Part shown: piece after piece, positions 1-10,387 of the stretch | Layout: each line of letters starts with the position of its first letter | Position numbering within the stretch: the first letter of the stretch is position 1 | From: Takakia lepidozioides | Taxonomy: Eukaryota > Streptophyta > Takakiopsida > Takakiales > Takakiaceae | Length of the DNA: 64,000 nucleotides | Direction of reading: 5' to 3' | Assembly (NCBI GenBank): GCA_030704615.1 | Contig: CM060734.1 | Location: 6,944,001-7,008,000 of the forward strand | The notes under the pieces: generated by a model | What the model saw: only the letters and a program-made list of their open reading frames with translations | The model's database searches: none | What the model was told of the DNA's origin: nothing | Position numbers and translations under genes: made by a program

Positions 1-870
1 AGGCTCCATATCCGCCTCCATGAGGCCCAAACCTGCGATAGCAGCTCTGTCCAACATCAATGGCTGAGCTCCCGAGTCCAACAAGACCCGAAGTGGCTGG
101 TACTTCTTGCCTGCCGGTCCACTCAATGAGAAAATGCCCTCATGGTTGTCTAACAATACAACTCCAGGTGTCACCATGGCGCGCTCAAAGGCTGGCCTAG
201 CTGGTAGCTCCGTCAATCTGACAGCTGCAGCTTGCTAGGGCGCAGCTGTGGCAGTCTTGACCCTCAAATCCGAGGATCCCTCTGCCACTACACCTTCCAC
301 TAACTCCACAGAAGATGAAGTGACCTCCCCACTCTCACAGAGTGTTGCTGCTAGTCTGAACACTGCAGCTGGTCTTACCCCCGGCGTTGCAATCATGGTT
401 GCCGAGAATAGTGGGGCTTGACACACAGAGGTGGCTGCCCCCAATAACACACTGGCTGCACTAGCCTTGGTAGCAGGTGTTAGTGATGCACGTGTAGCTC
501 TCCCTAATGGCATAGTAACCTCCACCTCGGTAACAGTCGGGCGAGAACTAGGTGCCATGGATGGCGTCGACACTGTCTCCGCCAATGTGAATGACTGAGG
601 AAGCCTCGCCTGACGGCTTGCCTCCCCACGCTGTGGATCCAATTCCACCTCAGCACCTCGTGGCTCAGGAACTCGTGTTGCTTCTCGAGTCACGGCTGCA
701 GCAGACTCCACCTGCTCTAGTGGTAGTGCTGCTCCGCACATGAATCCCATGCCTCCCATATCTCCTCCCTCAGGAGCAGGAGGTGGACCATCCCGCCTTG
801 GAGCTGGTACCACCTGAGCTATAACCATGGCAGCGAGCCTCTGCTCTACCTGCTGAAGCCGGTTGGCCAT
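1..870 (-). pseudogene. retropepsin (aspartic protease) N-terminal part of gag-pro polyprotein
   Basis: The frame is continuous with gag upstream: the Gly/Arg-rich stretch at 957-871 leads into MANRLQQVEQ at 870. An in-frame TAG at 235-237 interrupts it, after which reading resumes to the window edge. The retropepsin active-site signature LLDSGAQPLML is read from about 82 down to 50, with the catalytic Asp in D-S-G-A. In this family the enzyme cleaves the Gag-Pol polyprotein. The segment between the Gly/Arg box and the active site is low-complexity, rich in Ala, Val, Thr and Pro. The nonsense codon makes this copy non-functional unless it is read through. Confidence 0.7.
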
Positions 871-957
871 GCCTTGGTCAACACCCTGACCTCCGCGTCC
901 TTGGCCATGTTGCGCTTGCCCTTGGCCTGCGCCTCGTGCCCGGCCACCTCGTCCTCT

Positions 958-2319
958 CTAGGCTGGTCCACCTCGCCCCCGGCCACCATTGCTCCCTTGG
1001 AACTGGCCTGGGCGCAACTCAGGGTGCAAGTCATAACACTGGGCATCTCCATGCCCATATTTGCCACAATGCCCACACTGCAATTGTGCAGGCTGTGCTT
1101 GTGCTGGCTTTCTGCCACTCTCTGGGCAATCTCTCTTGACATGGGGTCCTCCACATGTCCAACATATCACCCCTGGTTGCTGTTGGCCTGCAAAAGATGC
1201 CACGGGCCTCTACACCTGAGGTCCCCTGTAAGCTCCATGGAACTTGGGTTGGGAAACCTTGCCCCCCTGACCACGCTGTTGGGCAGTCCCTTGTGCCTGT
1301 GGGCTGGCAGCTGCGCTTTGTGCAGGCATGTCCTTGCCAAATCCAATGGTAACAACTCGCTCCTCCACCATGTTGAGCTCAATCCGCTCAGCGAGCAGAA
1401 ACACATCTGTTAATGTGGGTTGGGCTGTTTGTAACAGGGTTGCATCCCGCACTCTTCTCCTGAGCTCCTTGTCCAAAATTCCATACCAGAACTGGATTGC
1501 CTGAGCTTTAGTAACCCCTTGGGTCATACTTATCAAGCGCCTCATACGAGTGTAGGCCTCTCGCAAGCTCTCACTAGGTTTGCGCTGGAAGTCTTGCAAA
1601 CTTCGCAACTTCTCTGTCCGTACACCTTGGTAGTTCATCCGCAACTCCTGGAAGAACTCCACCACCGGGTTGAATCTAGGCACATGTGTTGTAGTCGTGG
1701 CAGGAGGAGTAGTAGCACCTTTTGAACTGGTACCACCTGCAGAAGTACCGGCACTACTTGTTCCACTACTAGTGCTGGCAGTGGGAGATATTGGTACTGA
1801 TGCAGCTACTGGTCGCATCGTGCCTCGAGTAATGGAGACGTAGTCAGGTGACCAATACATCCTCCACTCCTCAATCTCTGCTTCATGTCCTCGCCTGAAC
1901 TCGTGGTAATCGTCCATAGGCGGGCCTTCCAAATGCTGGAACAGTCCCTTCCGCGCCATGAATGGGGTGAACAGCTGTGGATTGCACATCTGCTGCAAAT
2001 CACACCAGTTGTCGAACTCCTGGATAAAGTCATCCAGCTCAATTGTGCCCACAGCTCCAGAGTACCTACGAGGCCCCTTGGTAGCTCCATACATCTCCTC
2101 CATGTCGTCCCACAACAATGGCGAATGAAACTGCACACTTGTTGATGAAGCCTCCGAGTCTGTGTCTGACTCTGCACTAGTTGAGGGTGGAGGTGAAGGT
2201 GGTCTGAAATGAACACCTCGTCTGGTGAACCCACTCTCACTGCTACTGCCTGTAGCCGTACTCCCCTCAGAACCCCTAGGTAACTCCGTGATGACACTCA
2301 CAATGTGCACCTCCCCCAC
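958..2319 (-). pseudogene. gag: Ty3/gypsy Gag (capsid/nucleocapsid)
   Basis: The leftward frame starts at ATG 2319 (MGEVHIVSV) and is open for 369 codons to a stop at 1210-1212; it continues in the same frame from 1203 to a TAG at 958-960. An acidic, Ser/Thr-rich N-terminus is followed by a capsid-like helical region containing FWYGILDKELRRRVRDATLL. Two CCHC zinc knuckles of form CX2CX4HX4C follow (CWTCGGPHVKRDC and CGHCGKYGHGDAQC), then a GRGRGG box. Gag would package element RNA into virus-like particles. Two in-frame stops indicate decay. The homologous gag at 12971-14218 supports the reading frame. Confidence 0.8.
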
Positions 2320-2839
2320 GTGACACTATAAGGCTCTAGTACTAATTCAAATAGTGACACGGGTAGGCACCTATTGCAGTTTAAGGGTCATATCCCAGTG
2401 GCTCAAAGCACCTGCACCTGCATCCACCGCAAGAACTCCTATGGTTGGCTGGTCATCAACCCAGTCTCACCATAGAAGAAACACTGGTGGTCTTGCTGGT
2501 CATCACTTCAGCCTCACCACCGAAAGCATACTCTAGGATTGATCGGTGATCAAATCCGGCCTAATCCCTATGAAAGCAAGCGCCCACACAAAACCAACAT
2601 GGCGCACAGTCAAGCATGCAGGTGTTGGGAGGGATCCAAACACAAGAAATCAAAACATCAACACCCCCACACCAAAATCCATCTGCAATGCTGATCCTGC
2701 AGAATATCCCAGCCCAAAACCCCGGACTGACTGGCCTCCACAAAGAGAGGCTTTGGCAACTACAAGTACAAAGTAATGAAAATAGTAAAGAGATGGAGGG
2801 GAAGAATAGAAGCCCGACCAAGCAAGATCTAATCCTGAT

Positions 2840-3571
2840 CTATGCTATCAACTGCCAGACTTCTCTCAAAGTGCCTCGCTCTGCATGATGGTAAGGTGTA
2901 GGCGGTATATCTATGTCCAAAAACCTGCCACTAACCTTGTCCCAAGCTACAGTAGCTCGCTCTAACCAACCCTCCTCCTCAAAGTAGTACTCCCCTATCT
3001 CCCGCTCACTGAACACTAAAGAAAATAAAGGTAGGGTATGACAGTCTCTCACCTCGAAAGCTTTGAGACGGTTGCGGGTGTCCTCATTGCGAATGACTGC
3101 ATCTCCTTCAAGCAAAACAAACTTGTCATTGCCAATGAACCCCCGCTCGTGGTTGCCTTGTGCAGAGCGTGTCCGGCTGTAACCATGTCTGATTGCACAA
3201 ACTTGTGTAGCTCCTGCTCCTCTGCTCCAGTACACCACGACCTTGTGGCTGAACACCTTGGTCCCCGGGGCTGTCTTTGGCTGTGTTCCAAGCCTAGCTT
3301 TCACCCACTTTGGTATTTCACCTACAGCTGCAGAACTGCTGGCTCCAACAGAGTTCTGACTGTCCAAAGCAATATTGAGGCCCTCATCGCCAACTACAGC
3401 AGTTTGTTGTCTACTGCTAATGCCTGACTCCCAGTATGCAATCAACTCGTCCAACTGTTCTCCACTCAAATCAGTCTGAGTTCCTTGGGAAACATAAATC
3501 CTGTCCCCTTGTGTGCACAGGCTAAGAGAAGAGACCTGCCCTTCAATGACGTCCTCATTCTCCCCAGCCAT
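2840..3571 (-). CDS. unrecognised ORF upstream of gag (243 aa)
   Basis: This uninterrupted ATG-started frame lies between the LTR-like block and gag of copy 1, in the same orientation. The protein is soluble-looking, with acidic Ser/Gln-rich residues 1-80 (QTDLSGEQLDELIAYWESG) and a more globular C-terminal half with aromatic residues (VVVYWSRGAG, EYYFEEEGWLERATVAWDKV). I see no zinc knuckle, protease or transmembrane segment and do not recognise the family. It is either an extra element-encoded protein or captured host sequence. The 521-bp gap to gag holds the leader shared with copy 2. The intact frame in an otherwise stop-ridden element is notable. Confidence 0.45.
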   Translation of the reverse strand: MAGENEDVIEGQVSSLSLCTQGDRIYVSQGTQTDLSGEQLDELIAYWESGISSRQQTAVVGDEGLNIALDSQNSVGASSSAAVGEIPKWVKARLGTQPKTAPGTKVFSHKVVVYWSRGAGATQVCAIRHGYSRTRSAQGNHERGFIGNDKFVLLEGDAVIRNEDTRNRLKAFEVRDCHTLPLFSLVFSEREIGEYYFEEEGWLERATVAWDKVSGRFLDIDIPPTPYHHAERGTLREVWQLIA

Positions 3572-5769
3572 ACAAGGAGTACATCCCCAGATTTATCTCT
3601 CATGTAGACCAGAACAGGTTCTAGAAACAGAATTGTGGATCTTTCATGGCACACTCACACTCTAAAAATTCCATAGATTTTTAGCAGAGTCCCAAAAACT
3701 AAAAGGTAGATTTCCCCTTTCTGCAGCTATCCCCTCAAAAACTGAGTCAAACAGAGTCCATTTGACAAAGATATGACCAATTTGGCTCTAAATCATTTAA
3801 TTTAGATCAAAAGGGTTTTCTTTTTTTTTTTTTTTTTTTTATTTTTTTAAGGTTTTCAAATTTTAAATTTTAAAGTTACACCCAAAATATCTGGTAACTG
3901 GTTCCCGGTTCCCTAAGTTCTATATGGTTTCCTAGGTTCCCTGGCCACGTGCCTGCTGTTCCCCTCCATTTCATTTGAGTTCAACAGCTCACCATGCTTT
4001 GGAATCCCAACCGTCTTCTACCACAAACCGTGGTGACGATGGAGGTCGTGGAGCTCATTTCCCCTTAGCAACACTTCACCTTGGCACCCTCACAAGTTTC
4101 ATTGAAGTAAAGCTGGCAAGCAAGTTCCTGCAAAGCCTGCCCCACACACCAGCTTAGCAGTGTCCAAATTGAGTGATCCCCAGCTGGAACCTTTCTTCAA
4201 GCCCGTCGGCTATGTGGAAACCCAGCTGCAGTGCACGGAAGTACGAGTGCCTCGACCACTCTGCAATGTGCCTGGCTTTGTGGCAGATCTGCCCTCTGAT
4301 CCTTGCTTACTGGCAGGGGCTCTCAAAACCCAAAAGAACTGTTGTCCACTGGCTTCGAGTCCGAGAGCTAGCTGATCAATCTGTGTGGCAGTGAGTAGTG
4401 CTATGGTTCCAAAGGCAATATAGAGGACCGATGACGGAGGATGGTTGTTTAACCATTCTAAGCACCTTGCCAGCTACAAGGGAAAAAACCCCGAATTTCC
4501 TCCTTCCCTGCCCTGCTTAGAAAGAGCAACCTAAGCTGCTGACAGTAAGAGCCTCTTTCCGAGGAAAAACCAAGACTCTTACGTCATTCAACCACTAGGG
4601 GTACAATCCAGTTCACAATAACAGAGTCAGTAAATATCCTTCCTGACAGACTCCTTCACGTTCTACATAAAGCATATTGCCAAAGCTGCAGTCGCACCAT
4701 TGTGAAGGATCTTTAAAGAACTCCAGTCAGCGCTGTTCCATGCTCCAGTGCTGACCTACATGCCAGATATTCAAAAGGGCAATTCTTCCCATTATAGGCC
4801 CCTTCTTCGACCAGATTACTAGGTGTTGGTCAAGCCAAAAGACAGTTCACGGTGCATAGAATACCCGCATACAGAAACAGCGAAGTGTTATGACCTAATC
4901 TTGTTGGGATCCCTGAAGGCTTCGTAGGAGGCGTAGCTACCACTTGGAAGGGACTCCGTACTTGGGCCTTGACAAGTAGGATCCCGCTTTCAGCTCCATA
5001 ACCCAGTCCTTAATCTGGTCAGCAAGCAAGCACTCAGCAAGCAAGCATCACGCATCAGTGAAAACCATAATCTGCTGCTCCATTTGAGTACATCTCTCAA
5101 TCCCTCTCTACAATCCCCCAACATTACCAATCACATTCTGCTCTTCCGCTGCCTCCCCAGCACCACAAGATGTGAAAGGCTTGTTCTGCACCCTCGGTTC
5201 TTGATCCAAAAAAACTGATGAGCAAAGTGTTTCCATAAAAACAGCGGAACAAAGGATGGGAGAGATGGTGCATCCCTGCGCCCCGCCATCCAGCGCGCTC
5301 TGCTTCTCGTTCGACCTTCACTACTCGCACACCATACACGAGCGCGCAACGCCGAGACTCATCGACAGCACGTCTGGAGACTCCGCACAGGGACAAGCAG
5401 CAACACAGGTGCAGGCAGACAGTTCAGTGGTCACTGCAAGACTCCATCACCAAGAGCTTGGGGCCAACTTGGCCAATTTCTACACTCATGCCAACCTGGT
5501 TCTTGGCAAGCTACCGCTCCCGCCAAGTAAAATCATCAGCTCTACAGGTCACGGTGAATCCAGCAATATGCCTGCAAACCAGAATGGGCTACAAGCCAAT
5601 GGCCCTTCTTGAACTGCAACACAACGGACCACACAAGTTGGGCACGACTGGCCTATTGGTGCTCAGCCTGCCCCAGCGCTCAGGCAGCAGGGCTGCCAGG
5701 GCCCCCGTGCGCACCCGCCACCACAAACAGGGATAACTACACCCTGATCACCACCAACGCCAATGTGTA
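3572..5769. other. retrotransposon leader, no convincing gene
   Basis: This 2.2-kb stretch separates the LTR-like block from the unknown ORF of copy 1. It holds a T-rich tract at about 3817-3848 and several short ORFs (for example 4160-4375 and 5256-5612) whose translations resemble no family I know. I see no RNA gene or splice-delimited exon set. Confidence 0.4.
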
Positions 5770-6257
5770 AACAACAAGCGCATACCCATGGCAACAGCAG
5801 GGCCAGATGGACTCCTGCCCCAAGATATATATTATAATAGTGCTAAAACAAACATTGTATCTAGCTTAGCACTAGAAAACTAGATAGCGTCATCTCTCTC
5901 GAGTGATAAGAAAGCTAAGAACACACTGTTCACACAAGAAACAACATGAATCCAGCAGCATCACTCTTTAAAATAATAGTCGAGCAAGGGGCACCCCAAG
6001 CTATGGGGACTCCACCCCACAACAACCTATACTCCCTACATAAACACACTCAGATTCTAAAGCGTGAAGGAGCTCGGTCGCGCAGGCTCAACTCGAGAGA
6101 GATGAGCTGCGCGACTGATGCTCTCATGAAGATAAGACGGTTCAGATGTCAAACTAAACTTGACACCTGATTTAACACTTGACCTAAATCCAAGTGTTAA
6201 ATACAAATAACTAGCTTTATTCTAGTTAGTTTCACACTGTGCTTATTTAACTTGACA
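5770..6257 (-). repeat. LTR-like block of Ty3/gypsy copy 1
   Basis: Read on the minus strand the block starts TGTCAAGTTAAATAAGC at 6257. The first ~50 bases (TGTCAAGTTA, then a GTGTGAAACTA core) match the start of the LTR-like middle block at 20580. Further in, both share a GAGCC and 'cccatgg..tggggtgc' segment, where transcripts may start. The inner end is not certain; I place it near 5770, where the sequence stops resembling an LTR. Confidence 0.5.
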
Positions 6258-6410
6258 CCATTGATTCCGGTATGTGAGTATACTTTAAGAAATTGAATGG
6301 TTGGTTGAGTGAGATGGCTAAAGTGATGATTGCTGAGATAAGATTACGATCTGGGTAGTGATGGTGGGAGGATGGGCTGGCTATGTGGTTTCAGAGGAGA
6401 AAGAGCGAAG

Positions 6411-6947
6411 TTAAGCTGTATGTAATAATGTAGTATGGTGAGGGGAATGCATGTAGCTGGGAGAGGGCTTCGTAGATGGCCATAAGATGGTTGCGGGGCC
6501 CGGAAGTTGGTGGGTTGTACCAGTGTTAGTGGCCGCGTGGTAGACTCCATATCCGGCGCAGGAGCCAGCTTGGGAGCCATATGTGTAGTGTGCATGTGCT
6601 GAGGGGTATTTTAAAGAGGTAGGGCCTAGATGAATTGGAGGTGCTCCAACATGGGTGATATTGAGTGACGGGATGGGGCGGGGAGGGGTCGGAATCCATG
6701 TTTTGTTTGTTTTTGGTCTGTAGGGGGATCGAGATGGGGCGTGTAAAGGTGGCGTTGGAAAGGATGTGATAGCCATGCTGTGAGTGTCGGACAGTTTAAG
6801 GTGGGTAGAGAAGTCTACAGGTATATGGGTGTGGGAAACGTTGTGGACTAACAGGATTAAGGTTAGAGTGGGTTCTTTGTGCCGTAGGTATTTACGGAAA
6901 GGTGGGTTGCATATGTATCGAAGTTGTTTGGGTTCAATGGCTACCAA
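6411..6947 (-). pseudogene. LINE RNase H remnant, copy A
   Basis: Near residues 105-150 of this ORF is an RNase H start (HYTYGSQAGSCAGYGVYHAA, then LPGPATILW). Copy B reads HYTDGSQSG at the same place, so the first catalytic Asp has become Tyr here, and the second catalytic block (VELMAIFEAL in copy B) is frameshifted. The domain would remove RNA from RNA:DNA hybrids during retrotransposition. This copy is dead. Confidence 0.65.
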
Positions 6948-7185
6948 AGGAGTAACGTCAGGAGGGAATTGTAGAAGGGGGTGGTGATGGGCCAGGCATT
7001 TTTTATTGAGTTAGGATGAGGATGGTTGAGGTGGAAGGGGAGGAGTATGTAGCCTGGCGGGCCCATTGAAGGGCCTCGTGTGCAAGTGGCCCTGCGGGCG
7101 GGTGAGCGAGGCCTCCTCCTGTCCATGTGTGCTGGGTAGCGGTTCCTAAAGCACCGAATATACTGTCACGTGGATGTGGGTTGTT

Positions 7186-8181
7186 TTATGTGGAGAGCTC
7201 CATGGGGCAGGTTAGTGGGCTGGAGTAATATGAGTGAGTCAACTGAAATGAGGCGATGAGGAGTTTGAGGATGTCTGAGGGGAGGGTAGTATGGGAGTAG
7301 GCTTGCGCCAGTTTGTTGAGGTTACGGGGCTTCTTAGTGGGGGTATCGCCTAGGTATCGGTTAAGAAGCCAGCTGACCTCTGCGGCAAAGTCTTGTTTTG
7401 GAGGCTGTAGCTGGCTATTCTGTGTGTCAGAGGTGGAATATTTATACCAAAGCCAGGCAAGCCGAACATTGGGAATGGATCTGGCAAAACTACCGTTCAT
7501 TGTGTAAATGTTGGATTGTGAGGTGCTGGGGCATCTTAATGGGTGGCCGGGCATAATATCTTTGTTTGGGTTGCATTCGGTGATGTATATTTGTATATTA
7601 GGAGTGGCTAGTGGTTGGCTGATGTAGCGGGTGTCAGTGGGTTGGGTTTGCGAGACATGATATTGGTGGGTGTGTCTTAGATAGGTGGTGTTTGTGGTTT
7701 TGTGGAATTTGATGAGGAGAGTGCGGTTATGAACTGGGTCGCAGTCGTCATGTGATCCAAAGAGGCCGTCTTCAATTTGCCATGTGTTATCTTCTGCTGG
7801 GAATCCCTCCCATTTACACAAATAGTATGTATCAACACATATCGCTCCGAAGGCGTCAAGTGATGATTGGGTTTTGATGCCGAGGATAGCTTCAATGACG
7901 AAGGCCTCGGGGTGGTCTGGGTCTGGTAGGTGGGGGTACGGTGGTGGAGTGGGCGACAATTGGGATAAAAGGGATGATTGTTGGTGTGTGTTAGGTGATG
8001 TCGGTGACATCCAGGGAGGTGCGGTGAGGGGGGTGGGAAGGGGGGAGGGTTGGGGAGAGGGGGGGGATATAGACTGGGGGTTTTGAGATGCTTTAAGTAG
8101 TTGTAGTATTGATGGGGCTGGTGCTGTTCTGAATTCCGGGAGGAGGTCTTGGATATTGTGCGGGTAGAGCTTGCATGGCAT
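7186..8181 (-). CDS. LINE C-terminal ORF with chromodomain-like module
   Basis: The 331-codon frame has a Pro/Ser-rich stretch (residues ~30-85), then a chromodomain-like segment at residues ~93-160: FVIEAILGIK, an insert, YYLCKWEGFPAEDNTWQIED, and LLIKFHK. This fits the chromodomain consensus, in which an aromatic cage formed partly by the YLVKW and NTWE positions binds methyl-lysine. A basic, Trp-rich region follows. Upstream the same strand encodes RT, so this is probably part of one long ORF2 broken by frameshifts. Copy B keeps the same module (62420-62210), so it belongs to the family and is not a chance insertion. Chromodomains are familiar in Ty3/gypsy integrases; I do not know them as a usual LINE part. 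Confidence 0.65.
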   Translation of the reverse strand: MPCKLYPHNIQDLLPEFRTAPAPSILQLLKASQNPQSISPPSPQPSPLPTPLTAPPWMSPTSPNTHQQSSLLSQLSPTPPPYPHLPDPDHPEAFVIEAILGIKTQSSLDAFGAICVDTYYLCKWEGFPAEDNTWQIEDGLFGSHDDCDPVHNRTLLIKFHKTTNTTYLRHTHQYHVSQTQPTDTRYISQPLATPNIQIYITECNPNKDIMPGHPLRCPSTSQSNIYTMNGSFARSIPNVRLAWLWYKYSTSDTQNSQLQPPKQDFAAEVSWLLNRYLGDTPTKKPRNLNKLAQAYSHTTLPSDILKLLIASFQLTHSYYSSPLTCPMELST

Positions 8182-9311
8182 ATCACATTGTAAGGTGCAT
8201 GAGGCAGATGGGTGGCAAAAGAGGAGACGCAGATGGAGGAGGTAGCGGCGTGTCTTGATCGTGGCCCGTGAGTGTTTTAAGGTGAATTGACTTGAGGTTA
8301 GGAGCCGGTGTCCATCCGCAGTGGTGAGTTGGGCAAGGTTAGTGATATGTCGAGCTTTGAAGTAGGCAAGGATGTGTTTTTTTTGTTTAGGATATGAGTT
8401 TTCAAATTGTGCAGAAGAGGGGCTATTGTTCCATGCGCGTTCAAGTGGTGATATGGAGGTGGGATAGCCAGGAAGATCAGTTTGGATGCTTATTTTCCTT
8501 TGGCGTAGGAGAAAGAGGGTGCGGGCGGTGGGTGAGTGGAGGCAAGATTGGGGGTGGAGGGTGGGGAGGGAGTATAGCCCGTTGTGTTTGGAGGCAAGGT
8601 GCTTGAGTGGTCCTTGGAAAATGAGCCCTAGACGACCCGGGTCGTTGAGGGCTTCTAGGAGTTGTGTACCAAGTGTGCGGGCATATGAGATAATAAGGGG
8701 AGTGGATCCTATGCCATAATTGTCTTGGGGGAGTTGAGTGAGGACGCTGGGGGTACTGGTAGGTAATCCACATATACGTTTGGTGAGTTGGATAATATTT
8801 TTGTCCAGCTGTCTAATGTCAGGCAGGGAAAAGGGGGCTGCATGAAAGGCATATTGGATTTGTGGATGGAGGACTTGTCGGATGATAGCTAGTTTGGGAC
8901 GAATGGAAATGGGGGATTTGAGAAGGGCTAGGCTCTTGTTGTTTAGTTTAGAGAGAGTTATTTGCTTTTGGATGTTCCAGGTAAGCGATGGGACTAGTTG
9001 GATGCCTAGGTATGTGTAGGGTTCATCTGGACCTAAAAAAAGAAAATGTTTTTGTTGGTAACGGATGTGGAGCTTGCAGTGGGAGGCGATCGTAGATTTA
9101 GTGAATTTGCTATTATGTGTGGCTGTAGTGACCGCACATTTGTGAAGACTCGGTTTCGTGCTTGACCATTGGTTAAAGCGGGAGAGTTTATCGACCTGGC
9201 GGTTGAGATGTTGTGGCTTGTGTGCTAGGATAGCGAGGTCGTCTGCGAAGCGGCTGCGGATATTTCGTTAGTAGAGGTTTTGTATTGGTAGCCTAAGTTG
9301 CCTCGGGCGAG

Positions 9312-9968
9312 CTATCTTAGTAATGGTTCAAGGAAGATAATGAAGAGATAGGGGCTCAGCGTGTCCCCTTGGATGTTGCCGCGTAGGATGGGAATTGGGG
9401 GGGTGGAGCCATAGTAGGAACCAAAATATTCTGTGGTGTTGTTGGTGTAGATGTTACCGATGAGTTGGATGGCGTCGGTGGGGTAGCCTAGATCTGACAT
9501 GATGGCCAATAATCTAGGGTGGTCCAGAGAGCCGAAGGCATTTTTGAAGTCGATATAGAGGAGGTAGATGTCGTGTTTGGTAAGCTTAGCGTCTTCTAGG
9601 GCGGAGGTAACGAATTGTATCTGACGGATTGTGCTTCGTGTGGCCCGGAACCCTTCTTGGGGGTCGCTTAAAATCTGGTGTTGTTCTCCGTAATTAGACA
9701 ACATCCTTGTTGGGGTACTGGTGAATAATTTATAGATAGTGTTGGCGAGGGCTATTGGTCTGTAATTACTTAGATCTGTTGGGTCATCTTTTTTGAATAA
9801 TAGAATGGTTTGGCTATGTTTCCAGGAGAGTGGGAAACATTGAAGTAGATCGCAATGTTGAAAATTTTTAAAGATGAGAGAATGGAACTGGGGGTCAAGT
9901 GCTTGTAGGATGGCGTTGGGGATTAGACCTGGGCCCGGGGCTTTTGATTTAGAAAGAGCTTTTAGCAT
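9312..9968 (-). pseudogene. LINE reverse transcriptase, fingers/palm
   Basis: The 218-codon ORF shows classical non-LTR RT blocks in order: KSKAPGPGLIPNAIL, NYRPIALANTIYKLF, QEGFRATRSTIRQI, LLYIDFKNAFGSLDH (first catalytic Asp) and GNIQGDTLSPYLFIIFLEPLL. The second catalytic block FADDLAIL is encoded at about 9255-9228 but in another frame, so at least one frameshift separates them. The enzyme would copy element RNA at a nicked chromosomal target. Copy B has the corresponding YADDLAIL in frame at about 63835-63810. Confidence 0.85.
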
Positions 9969-10387
9969 GAGTTGAATAGGTCCTGGGTAAAGAAGTTAAT
10001 GATGTGGTCTTCGGGTCGGCCTCGCTTTTCAAGTGAGAAGCCATCAAGATCGTGCCATGGGTAGTGTTTTACTTTACATAAACAGTTGTGATGGTGTAGG
10101 TTAGGGTGCAAGCAGTTATTGACCGTGGGTGTGTATGAGTCAGAAGCTTGTAGCCAGATTTCATGTCTAATATCCTCAGGGTGGGTTAACATATGTCCAC
10201 GTCTATGTTTGATGCAGTCGATAGGTGGGTTGATTGCGGGGTTGAAGATGGCTTTGTGAGCTCTTTTGGGGTGGTCGTGTAGTAGCTTTCCAAAGGAAAT
10301 GATGAATTTTTTGTGGTTTTCGGTGGCTTTATGCTTTGTGATGGCATATGCAGCGTTTTTGGCATCTCTTCCAATCTTGGAAAGAGA
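9962..10387 (-). pseudogene. LINE linker upstream of RT, truncated
   Basis: This leftward frame (SLSKIGRDAKNAAYAITKHK and onward, up to the RT start) is the segment that in LINEs lies between endonuclease and RT. The first residues of the open frame (10447-10388) are LTR sequence, so the true start and any endonuclease are lost at the LTR junction. No catalytic residues are visible in it. Confidence 0.5.

Larger units (their letters stand above)
1..6257 (-). mobile_element. Ty3/gypsy retrotransposon copy 1, left part outside the window
   Basis: Read on the minus strand this is an ordered LTR element: LTR-like block (about 6257 to 5770), long leader, unknown ORF (3571-2840), gag (2319-958) and the beginning of an aspartic protease (870-1), which continues beyond the window. 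The gag is clearly the same family as the gag at 12971-14218, and the leader just upstream of both gags matches (about 2300-2660 and 14226-14600). RT and integrase are not visible here. Its outer end abuts LINE copy A, so it probably inserted into that LINE, although I could not pair target-site duplications. Confidence 0.75.
6258..10387 (-). mobile_element. LINE (non-LTR retrotransposon) copy A with chromodomain
   Basis: The leftward order is: pre-RT linker (10447-9962, its first ~60 bases inside the neighbouring LTR), reverse transcriptase (9968 to about 8200, continuing through frameshifts), chromodomain-like segment (about 7905-7700), C-terminal region, and RNase H remnant (about 6680-6480). 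The same order and sequence recur in copy B (64000-61518 plus 43282-41330). The 5' part with the expected endonuclease is missing; the copy stops at an LTR boundary at 10388. Its 3' end stops at the LTR of copy 1 at 6257. Confidence 0.8.
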
